Positions 1 to 5,660 of a stretch of 5,660 nucleotides of DNA are shown here, piece by piece. Below the pieces are notes generated by a model that saw only the letters and a program-made list of their open reading frames with translations, did no database searches and was not told the DNA's origin. The stretch lies in assembly GCA_903854305.1 (NCBI GenBank), contig CAINWC010000256.1, positions 1 through 5,660 of the forward strand. Direction: 5' to 3'. The number at the start of each line of letters is the position of its first letter. The stretch's first letter is position 1. The position numbers and the translations under genes are program-made. The DNA comes from an uncultured Pseudomonadota bacterium. Its GTDB lineage: Bacteria > Pseudomonadota > Gammaproteobacteria > Burkholderiales > Methylophilaceae.

Positions 1-88
1 AATTTTCTTCAAAAAAATAACGACAAAAAAGCGAAAAACCGCAAAAGACAATCCTAAATAAATATAACTGTTAAACGAGAAAGAAAAA
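1..88 (+). promoter_or_regulatory. A-tract-rich leader upstream of argH, possible promoter region
   Basis: This stretch holds no gene. It contains runs of A at 11-17, 25-30, 34-38 and 43-46, spaced roughly 8 to 13 bases apart, followed by TATAAC at 63-68, which could serve as a -10 element. No convincing -35 hexamer lies at the right distance. A GAG-type ribosome binding site (GAGAAAG, 77-83) precedes the GTG start at 89. The A-tracts could bend DNA or act as an UP-like element, but this is inference from composition only, and the region may continue beyond the window edge. Confidence 0.25.
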
Positions 89-1540
89 GTGAAAGTGACA
101 CAAAAAGAAAGCGCACTCAATAAAAAAAATACCAGCTGGTCAGGTCGGTTTAATGAACCTGTTGCCGAGTTAGTGAAGAAGTACACCGCATCCGTTGGAT
201 TCGACCAACGCTTGGCAGTATTTGATATTCAGGGCTCCATTGCCCATGCGCAAATGTTAGGCGCACAAAAAATCATCAGTCTTGACGATGTTAAATCGAT
301 TGAAAATGGCTTGGCTGAAATTTTGCAAGAAATTGAATCTGGCACATTTGAATGGCTGTTAGATTTAGAAGATGTGCATTTGAATATTGAAAAACGCCTC
401 ACCGATAAAATTGGCGACGCAGGTAAGCGCTTACATACCGGCAGAAGCCGTAACGACCAAGTGGCAACAGATGTTAGGTTATGGTTGCGTGCCACCACCG
501 ACCAAATAACTGCCAGTTTGGCAAACTTACAATTAAGTCTGCTAGATCTAGCAGAAGCACATTTTGACACCATCATGCCGGGCTTTACACACCTGCAGGT
601 CGCGCAACCAGTCACGTTCGGCCATCATTTAATGGCGTATGTTGAAATGCTTAAACGTGATGTTGCACGCTTTAACGATTGTAGAACGCGGATTAACCGT
701 TTGCCGCTCGGTGCGGCAGCATTGGCTGGTACCAGCTACCCGATAGACCGTGAAATGGTGGCTAAAACGCTAGGTTTTGATGGTGTATGCGAAAACTCAT
801 TGGATGCAGTGTCTGATCGTGATTTTGCGATTGAATTCACCTTTGCAGCTTCGCTAGTGATGACGCATTTATCTCGGTTGTCTGAAGAGCTTATTTTGTG
901 GAGTTCGCCACGTTTTGCCTTTATTGATATTGCCGACCGCTTTTGTACGGGCTCATCTATCATGCCGCAAAAAAAGAACCCCGATGTACCAGAATTAGTG
1001 CGCGGCAAAACTGGCCGCGTCTATGGTCATTTAACCGCCTTGCTCACGCTGATGAAGGGTCAGCCACTTGCTTACAATAAAGACAATCAAGAAGATAAAG
1101 AGCCGTTGTTTGATACGGCTGATACTTTATTGGTAACGCTAGAAATTTATGCAGATATGTTGCGTTTGCCTGTCGTTGAAAATGGCATAGTGGTTAAAAA
1201 AGGCTTTGTGGTCAATAAAGAAAATATGCGCCAAGCTGCATTTGAAGGCTATGCAACCGCGACAGACTTAGCCGATTATTTAGCTAAAAAAGGCATGCCG
1301 TTTAGAGATGCACATGAAGTAGTGGCGCTTGCTGTGCGTTACGCGGTCGATAAAAAAGTGGATTTGAGCGAGTTGCCACTGGCGACACTGCAACAGTTTT
1401 CATCTGAAATTAGCGATGACGTTTATGTGGTGCTGACACTTGAAGGATCGCTCAATAGTCGTAATCATATTGGCGGCACAGCGCCAGTACAGGTAAAGGC
1501 GGCAATAGTGCGCGCTAGAAATGGTATAACCCCCCAATAG
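89..1540 (+). CDS. argH: Argininosuccinate lyase
   Basis: ArgH splits L-argininosuccinate into L-arginine and fumarate, the last step of arginine biosynthesis, in the cytoplasm; the family works as a homotetramer. The 483-residue product is full length, slightly longer than the usual 455-470 because of a short lysine-rich N-terminal tail before the family start TSWSGRF. All active-site blocks are visible: HTGRSRNDQ at residues 116-124, GFTHLQ with the conserved His168, and the superfamily signature loop [10 protein letters not shown] at 288-297, which carries the catalytic serine. The start is GTG at 89, with GAG at 77-79 as a plausible Shine-Dalgarno; a second in-frame GTG at 95 is possible. 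It belongs to the fumarase/aspartase superfamily, but GRSRNDQ and the overall match make argininosuccinate lyase secure. The FimV-like gene follows after 50 bases on the same strand, with only a weak 5-bp hairpin (1549-1565) between them. Confidence 0.98.
   Translation: MKVTQKESALNKKNTSWSGRFNEPVAELVKKYTASVGFDQRLAVFDIQGSIAHAQMLGAQKIISLDDVKSIENGLAEILQEIESGTFEWLLDLEDVHLNIEKRLTDKIGDAGKRLHTGRSRNDQVATDVRLWLRATTDQITASLANLQLSLLDLAEAHFDTIMPGFTHLQVAQPVTFGHHLMAYVEMLKRDVARFNDCRTRINRLPLGAAALAGTSYPIDREMVAKTLGFDGVCENSLDAVSDRDFAIEFTFAASLVMTHLSRLSEELILWSSPRFAFIDIADRFCTGSSIMPQKKNPDVPELVRGKTGRVYGHLTALLTLMKGQPLAYNKDNQEDKEPLFDTADTLLVTLEIYADMLRLPVVENGIVVKKGFVVNKENMRQAAFEGYATATDLADYLAKKGMPFRDAHEVVALAVRYAVDKKVDLSELPLATLQQFSSEISDDVYVVLTLEGSLNSRNHIGGTAPVQVKAAIVRARNGITPQ
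538..555. repeat. 18-bp perfect palindrome inside argH
   Basis: The bases TCTGCTAGATCTAGCAGA read the same on both strands. They lie inside argH and encode the Ser-Leu-Leu-Asp-Leu-Ala-Glu stretch of a helix just before the GFTHLQ motif. Because the protein sequence there fits the family, coding constraint may explain it. Seen directly; no function is claimed. Confidence 0.5.
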
Positions 1541-1590
1541 GGCATTGATTGCTGCATACAAGCAAAAATTTAAAGCGAAAACGCCAATAA

Positions 1591-3107
1591 ATGAAACCGT
1601 ATTTTCATTTTTTATGTATTGAGTTATGGCTTTTACTGGTTGGACTCATGCTGTCCACTAATATTATGGCTAATGACGTTGCGCCTTTAACTAGCTCGCA
1701 GAAAAATACCGAAAATTCAGCTATTGCACCAGACCAAGCGGTTGAGGTCGCCTTACCAGAGCAAGCTTCAATGACTTGGTCGTTGCAGCCCGGAGAGAGT
1801 TTGAATGATGTTGCTCGCTTGTTTTCCCTAGAAACAAACATATGCAACAGCTATTTGTCGCAAAGTCGATACAATTAAGCCGAGAAACCCGGCTAAATCC
1901 AGTGGTTGCCTCTAGTTTAGTAGATGAGATTACGATTCCCGACATCAAATTGCTGTCAGCGCAAAGTGGCAACCATAAGCCTCTTCATATGTCGCGGCAT
2001 AAGGTTGGAGATACTGCAAAAGTTGATGCCAGTACAACAGCAGATTCTAGCTTTCATGATTTAGTAAAAAGAAACATTTTCTTTAACGCTGAAGTAGAAA
2101 AGCTCAGTGCGAAATTAATACAATTACAACAATTACTTATTGGAATTAACGTTGATGTGACGCGCGTTGTGAATGCTGCTTTGCATGACTCTACGCCAGT
2201 CATTGAGTCTACATCAGCGCCATTAACTCACTTGGAACAGATTAAACCGGCCACTGAAGAAAAAATAACAACAAGCACTGCGGTTCAAATGCCGGCAAAG
2301 GTAGTGACGCCAGTGCTGGCATCAGCAACGGAATCAAACGCTGAGCGACCTATCTCAAGGTATTTAATGATGCTGTTTTTGCCGCTACTTTTAGTGATAA
2401 CCATTTTTACTGGAAAGGCGATATATTCCCGCCGACAATCAAAAAAGGCGCATCAAGTTTCTGCTGGCGGTGATGCATCGTTAGTGAAAAAGTCGGTTGA
2501 CAATGATGGTCCAGTTGACGATTCTCATGCATATTCATTGAATGGGGCTGGTTTTTCAATGGTCAAAAATGCGTATATGGGCAGTTTGGCGGATGCAGAT
2601 GATCAAGCAACAGAATATTCCGACGCCAAAGAAGAGGGTGAGTTAGTATTAGAGCAAGCCCTCATTTATGTTGGTTTACACCGTGTAAACGAAGCCATTG
2701 CGCTTTTAACAACATATATTCAAGCAACGCCGAAAACAGCATTGCATCATTGGCTCTATTTGTTAGATATTTATCGGGATAACAATCAAAAGAAAGAATT
2801 TTTGCAGTATGCAAAGCAATTGCATGAAAGTTTTAACGTCATGCTACCGCAATGGGAAAAACCATCCTTGCCGAAGGTAATCGCCTCAAGCCTGGAGGAG
2901 TTTACCCACATTTCCGCAAAAGTAACGCAATTATGGGCCAGCTGCGAAAAAGAATCTAAAACACTGGCGCAAACAAAAGGTTATTTAGATCAGTTGTTAA
3001 TGGATAATCGTGACAGCAAGCGTACAGGCTTCAGTATGGAAGTATTTCAAGAAATCATGGTGTTGCGAGATATTTTAGATGTGCGTGAAAAGCTTGAAAT
3101 TGAATAA
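1591..3107 (+). pseudogene. FimV-like LysM/TPR inner-membrane protein, split by a frameshift
   Basis: Two reading frames join into one 505-residue protein if a single base is added near 1822-1829. The first frame (1591-1878) encodes a signal peptide (hydrophobic residues 7-23, likely cleavage after Ile-Met-Ala27) and the front of a LysM domain (WSLQPGESLNDVARLF, ending at residue 78). The second frame (to 3107; first ATG at 1842) continues the domain as PRNKHMQQLFVAKS, then IPDIKLLS, a coiled coil (about 155-185), one membrane segment (about 258-279, at 2361-2427) followed by Arg/Lys, and a TPR-like helical tail (about 350-420). This is the FimV plan: periplasmic peptidoglycan-binding part, cytoplasmic TPR part. 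FimV family members help assemble type IV pili or polar complexes; the role here is inferred. It is shorter than classical FimV, and no pilus gene is nearby. The second frame stays open for over 1200 bases, so the lesion is recent, a sequence error, or bypassed by recoding. A restart at 1842 would lack the signal peptide and has no clear ribosome binding site. Confidence 0.72.
1821..1829 (+). other. Frameshift site in the FimV-like gene
   Basis: The run GTTTTCCCT sits where the LysM reading passes from the first frame to the -1 frame. Upstream the good reading is Val-Ala-Arg-Leu-Phe (1810-1824); downstream it is Pro-Arg-Asn-Lys-His-Met (1827-1844). One extra base, for example a fourth C or an inserted A giving Phe-Tyr-Pro, restores an unbroken domain. 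The second frame cannot be read from further upstream because it meets a TGA at 1806-1808. The T and C runs are a typical place for an indel. T-TTT-CCC resembles a slippery heptamer but is not in the phase needed for classical -1 frameshifting. Confidence 0.75.
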
Positions 3108-3117
3108 ATTTAAACAC

Positions 3118-4350
3118 TTAAACTAAAAATAGTTCAAGTAACTCATTTAAAAAGCGCTGTCCTAATAAAGTTGGTTGCATATTGCCATTTTCAATAGCCA
3201 GTAAGCCTTTGTTCTGCGCTTTTTTAATGGCGGCTTCAAGCTGGTATATGTTTAAACCCGTGCGTTGCTGAAATAAATCTACAGGTACACCACCTACTAA
3301 GCGCAAAGCATTCATCATAAATTCAAAACCAAGCTCATCTTGGCTAATCATCCATTCACGTTCAACGGCATTGCCTTGTAAGGCTTGCTGCATATAGGCT
3401 TTAGGGTGCTTTGGGCGAACCTCTCGGGTGATTTTGTAGTGGTAGCTTAATTTGCTTTGCGCACCGGCACCTATGCCTAAGTAATCGCCAAACTGCCAAT
3501 AATTAAGGTTATGTTTCGCTTGTTTACCTTTTTTAGCGAAGGCAGAGGTTTCATAATGCTCATAGCCGTTTTGCGCTAACAATGCCTCAATTTCAACTTG
3601 CATGTCGCTACTGGTGTCATCATCCGGCAAGCTCGGCGGCGTTCGGTAAAATGGCGTATTGGGCTCTAACGTTAAATGATAAAACGATAAATGTGCAGGG
3701 CTTAATTTCACTGCAATTTCAGCATCTCGCATGGCATCTGTAAGGGTTTGATCAGGTAAGCCATACATCATGTCGCAGTTCACTTGTTCAAACGTACTAA
3801 GTGCCAACTCTACTGCGGCATAAGCTTGCTCGCTATCATGAATGCGGCCCAGCGCTTTTAGATAATCACTGTTAAAACTTTGAATACCGAGTGAGAGCCT
3901 GTTCACCCCAGCTTGTTTATAACCCACAAAATTTGCGGCATCCACAGTACCGGGGTTAGCTTCTAGCGTAACTTCTGCATCAATCTCTAACGGCGTTAGC
4001 ATACGCACATGGCTCAAAATGCGGTCTATTGCTTCAGCTGAAAACAAACTAGGCGTACCGCCACCAAAAAATACGCTTTTTATTTTACGACCCCACACTT
4101 TGGGCGTGGCAAGTTCCAAGTCTGCAATCAGCGCATCTACATAAGCGCTTTCAGGAATCACCCCATTTTTATTGCGACTTTCATGTGAATTAAAATCGCA
4201 ATACGGACATTTTTTTACACACCATGGAATATGGATATATAAAGATAATGGTGGCGAATTTGTCAGGCCAGACAGCGTTGCACCACCCGCTAACGGTGCT
4301 ACGGTATTGATTGGCTTTAGGTTAAAAGCAACTTCAGCTTTAATTTCAAT
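3118..4350 (-). CDS. hemW: Radical SAM heme chaperone HemW (rare start codon)
   Basis: HemW is a radical-SAM-fold protein that binds heme and hands it to target hemoproteins; it was long mislabelled as oxygen-independent coproporphyrinogen oxidase. The cluster motif is C44-x3-C48-x2-C51 (PWCVKKCPYCDF, about 4227-4192), and the Phe two places after the last Cys fits HemW rather than true HemN. Further family blocks are FFGGGTPS (about 94-101), TLEANPGT, NRLSLGIQSF, HYETSAFAKKGKQ and NLNYWQFGDYLGIGAGA. Numbering is from ATT at 4350-4348, giving 410 residues, the normal family size. The frame contains no ATG, GTG or TTG between the TGA at 4371-4369 and GTG at 4161, and a start at that GTG would remove all three cluster cysteines. 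ATT overlaps the stop of the upstream gene (ATTGA), suggesting translational coupling; a CTG at codon 26, with GGTGG just before it, is the alternative. It is the last gene of the rph-rdgB cluster and ends 10 bases from the convergent FimV-like gene. Confidence 0.93.
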   Translation of the reverse strand: MEIKAEVAFNLKPINTVAPLAGGATLSGLTNSPPLSLYIHIPWCVKKCPYCDFNSHESRNKNGVIPESAYVDALIADLELATPKVWGRKIKSVFFGGGTPSLFSAEAIDRILSHVRMLTPLEIDAEVTLEANPGTVDAANFVGYKQAGVNRLSLGIQSFNSDYLKALGRIHDSEQAYAAVELALSTFEQVNCDMMYGLPDQTLTDAMRDAEIAVKLSPAHLSFYHLTLEPNTPFYRTPPSLPDDDTSSDMQVEIEALLAQNGYEHYETSAFAKKGKQAKHNLNYWQFGDYLGIGAGAQSKLSYHYKITREVRPKHPKAYMQQALQGNAVEREWMISQDELGFEFMMNALRLVGGVPVDLFQQRTGLNIYQLEAAIKKAQNKGLLAIENGNMQPTLLGQRFLNELLELFLV

Positions 4351-4576
4351 GATTTTTTTGATAAGGATTCACCAGCGTATCAATAAGTTGATGCAAAGCT
4401 TCTCGCATCTGTGTTTCACTGACTTCCATCAACAAGCCGTCTTCAAGCGCATCTTGGGCAATTTGTTTGATTTCATCAAAGTTTTCTGTCATGACTTTAA
4501 CTTTTTCGGTGCATGCAACCACGCTGCCGTCATCACGCACCCATTTTGGCCATGCTTGATTGTTAGGTTTAGTCAT
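4346..4576 (-). CDS. Small protein of unknown function between rdgB and hemW
   Basis: This encodes 76 residues that I cannot assign to a named family. Its ATG overlaps the rdgB stop as TAATG (4578-4574), and its TGA overlaps the start of the hemW frame, so it is built into the operon and is probably translated by coupling; there is no strong ribosome binding site of its own. The N-terminal third has a tryptophan- and charge-rich segment (Trp9, Trp12, then RDDGSVVACTEK at 14-25 with the only cysteine, Cys22). The rest (about 30-70) looks like two amphipathic acidic helices broken near Leu49-Ser53. There is no signal peptide or membrane segment, so it should be a soluble cytoplasmic protein. 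Similar short proteins of the pattern W-x-R-x-DGS-x-x-x-CTEK seem familiar from betaproteobacteria, but this is memory, not a search. No function is proposed. Confidence 0.78.
   Translation of the reverse strand: MTKPNNQAWPKWVRDDGSVVACTEKVKVMTENFDEIKQIAQDALEDGLLMEVSETQMREALHQLIDTLVNPYQKNH
4353..4359 (-). other. A7 run at the small gene/hemW junction
   Basis: Seven consecutive A on the - strand lie in the last codons of the small gene, just before the ATT proposed as the hemW start. Losing one A would put the GTG at 4372-4370 (Val69 of the small gene) in frame with hemW, giving either a GTG-initiated HemW or a fusion of the two products. Polymerase slippage, ribosome slippage or an assembly error at this run would therefore change how hemW is read. 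The run is seen directly; the effect is inference. Confidence 0.4.
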
Positions 4577-5184
4577 TAGTCTAGCTTTTCTAGTTTTTGC
4601 AATAATTTCGCCATGGCATGTCCACGGTGACTGATGCGGCTTTTTATTTCCAGCGACAGTTCGGCGATGGTTTTGCCCGTTTTAGCATCTAGAAAAAGCG
4701 GGTCGTAACCAAAGCCGTCATGACCGCGATATTCGCTTAAGATTTCACCGGCCCATTGACCTTCAGCAATGATGGGCTCTGGATCATGCTCATGGCGCAC
4801 AAGCACGATGACGCAGTAAAAATGCGCGTGACGATTTTTTTTATCACCCAGTACTTCAAGTAGTTTTTGGTTGTTGCGCTCATCCTGATTCATATTTGAA
4901 GTGTTTTGTTCATCTGCATAGCGTGCAGAACGCACACCTGGTGCGCCTTGCAGGACATCGACACATAAACCAGAATCATCTGCCAGTGCAGGCAAGCCTG
5001 TATGTTTGCTGGCGTGGCGCGCCTTAGCCAGCGCATTTTCAATGAACGTATAAAAAGGTTCTTCGCACTCCGGCACGTTAAAGTTAGCCTGCGGGATCAC
5101 TTCAATTTGCAAGGGTGAAAGAATATGCTGAATTTCGCGCAACTTGCCTTTATTGCCTGTAGCAATGACGAGTTTACTAAACAT
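4576..5184 (-). CDS. rdgB: dITP/XTP pyrophosphatase (non-canonical purine NTP pyrophosphatase)
   Basis: RdgB (Ham1 family) hydrolyses dITP, ITP and XTP to the monophosphate and pyrophosphate, keeping deaminated purines out of DNA and RNA; it is a cytoplasmic, metal-dependent dimer. The 202-residue product is full length. The nucleotide-binding start TGNKGK is at residues 9-14, [12 protein letters not shown] at 47-58, the catalytic ADDSGL at 68-73 (Asp70 corresponds to the general-base Asp69 of E. coli), [11 protein letters not shown] at 80-90, GFGYDP at 157-162 and the substrate-specificity motif SHRG at 185-188. The ATG at 5184-5182 lies inside the end of rph (8-base overlap, ATGTTTAG), and the stop overlaps the next gene as TAATG. 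The immediate upstream sequence has no strong Shine-Dalgarno, which fits coupling to rph. The rdgB-hemW linkage also occurs in E. coli and other proteobacteria. Confidence 0.97.
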   Translation of the reverse strand: MFSKLVIATGNKGKLREIQHILSPLQIEVIPQANFNVPECEEPFYTFIENALAKARHASKHTGLPALADDSGLCVDVLQGAPGVRSARYADEQNTSNMNQDERNNQKLLEVLGDKKNRHAHFYCVIVLVRHEHDPEPIIAEGQWAGEILSEYRGHDGFGYDPLFLDAKTGKTIAELSLEIKSRISHRGHAMAKLLQKLEKLD

Positions 5185-5660
5185 TTAACGCCAATTTTTG
5201 CATGTTGATGAGCTGCTCTATGCCATCGCGCGCCAAATCTAGCATAGCGTTCATCGCATCACGGTCAAATGGCTCGCCTTCTGCGGTGCCTTGCACTTCC
5301 ACAAAGCCGCCGTCTGCGGTAATCACCACATTCATATCTGTATCGCAATCGGAGTCTTCTATGTAATCTAAATCAAGCACTGGCACGCCCTTGTATACAC
5401 CTACTGAAATAGCCGCAACGGCTTGTTTGAGTGGGCTTTCAGTCAGTTTTCCGCTGGTTAGTAATGTTGAAATAGCATCATGAAGTGCGACATAAGCACC
5501 AGTAATGCTGGCAGTGCGCGTGCCGCCATCGGCTTGAATGACCTCACAATCGATTTGAATGCTACGTTCACCTAATTTGTCTAAATCAATAATCGCGCGT
5601 AGGGAGCGGCCAATAAAGCCGTGAATCTCTTGGGTACGGCCAGATTGCTTACCTTTGGCG
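5177..5660 (-). CDS. rph: Ribonuclease PH, 3' part of the gene (5' end beyond the window)
   Basis: RNase PH is a phosphate-dependent 3'-to-5' exoribonuclease that trims the 3' ends of tRNA precursors; it forms a hexameric ring in the cytoplasm. The last 160 residues and a TAG stop (5179-5177) are present, and the gene runs off the right edge. The phosphate-binding arginine of SGRTQEI (equivalent of Arg86 in B. subtilis numbering) is the eighth visible residue, and [10 protein letters not shown] carries the second one (equivalent of Arg126). The spacing implies about 78 missing residues and a total near 238, normal for the family. The acidic metal/catalytic segment [15 protein letters not shown] is at visible residues 96-110. 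It overlaps rdgB by 8 bases and is the first visible gene of the - strand cluster; the cluster promoter is not in the window. Confidence 0.97.
   Translation of the reverse strand, partial: AKGKQSGRTQEIHGFIGRSLRAIIDLDKLGERSIQIDCEVIQADGGTRTASITGAYVALHDAISTLLTSGKLTESPLKQAVAAISVGVYKGVPVLDLDYIEDSDCDTDMNVVITADGGFVEVQGTAEGEPFDRDAMNAMLDLARDGIEQLINMQKLALNV

Noticed and set aside
229..1008. Antisense open frames at 229-615 and 736-1008
   Set aside because: Both lie wholly opposite conserved argH sequence and their products are Ser/Lys/Arg-rich with no family features.
1549..1565. Hairpin TTGCT / AGCAA after argH as a terminator
   Set aside because: The stem is only 5 bp, AT-rich, with a 7-base loop and a mostly A rather than T tail.
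1545..1574. TTGATT with TTTAAA as a promoter for the FimV-like gene
   Set aside because: Both hexamers are poor matches, the spacing is 18, and the implied start would leave almost no leader before the ATG at 1591.
1822..1828. T-TTT-CCC as a programmed -1 frameshift heptamer
   Set aside because: The zero frame reads TTT-TCC-CTA, so the heptamer is out of the required phase, and I saw no clear downstream stem-loop; a lost base is simpler.
1605..1972. Antisense open frames at 1605-1847 and 1721-1972
   Set aside because: They run opposite the LysM and signal-peptide coding sequence, which explains the region better.
2674..2690. 17-base palindrome (8-base arms around one C) in the FimV-like gene
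   Set aside because: It lies in TPR-like coding sequence and is within what chance allows for a window of this length.
3118..4161. hemW starting at GTG 4161
   Set aside because: It would remove Cys44, Cys48 and Cys51 and the first strand of the radical SAM barrel, although the correct residues are encoded directly upstream in the same frame.
4172..4579. 135-codon + strand open frame opposite the small gene and the hemW start
   Set aside because: It is antisense to two better-supported genes (HemW cluster motif and the coupled small gene), and its translation is low-complexity Phe/His-rich with no recognisable domain.
1..5660. tRNA or rRNA genes, CRISPR arrays, insertion sequences, prophage, toxin-antitoxin or defence genes
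   Set aside because: No cloverleaf, direct repeat array, terminal inverted repeat, transposase or defence motif is visible; the window is filled by housekeeping genes.

Overview
The window is ordinary-looking, AT-rich bacterial chromosome with six protein genes, one of them cut by the right edge. Protein similarity (ArgH, HemW, RdgB, RNase PH and a FimV-like protein, all beta/gammaproteobacterial in style), together with the low GC, suggests a betaproteobacterium, most likely of the Methylophilaceae (Methylotenera-like). This placement is from memory of sequence style, not from a search.

Layout. Positions 1-88 are an A-tract-rich leader. Next, on the + strand, come argH (argininosuccinate lyase, last step of arginine synthesis) and, 50 bases later, a gene for a compact FimV-like protein with signal peptide, LysM domain, coiled coil, one membrane segment and a cytoplasmic TPR-like tail. 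The FimV-like gene is split by a one-base frameshift inside its LysM domain near 1822-1829. It ends 10 bases from the end of a convergent gene cluster on the - strand. That cluster, read from the right edge leftwards, is rph (RNase PH, last 160 codons only), rdgB (dITP/XTP pyrophosphatase), a 76-residue conserved-looking protein of unknown function, and hemW (radical-SAM heme chaperone).

The - strand genes overlap each other (8 bases rph/rdgB, one base TAATG at rdgB/small gene, about 5 bases small gene/hemW), so they are almost certainly one translationally coupled operon. It combines tRNA 3'-end processing, nucleotide-pool cleaning and heme delivery. I see no tRNA, rRNA, CRISPR, insertion sequence or prophage.

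The two points most worth checking are both about reading frame. The FimV-like gene needs one extra base to be intact. The hemW reading frame has no ATG, GTG or TTG upstream of its iron-sulfur cysteines, so it must use a rare start codon (ATT is the best candidate), or the sequence has an error at the adjacent A7 run. I did not find evidence of a new biological system; the unnamed small gene coupled between rdgB and hemW is the nearest thing to an undescribed component.
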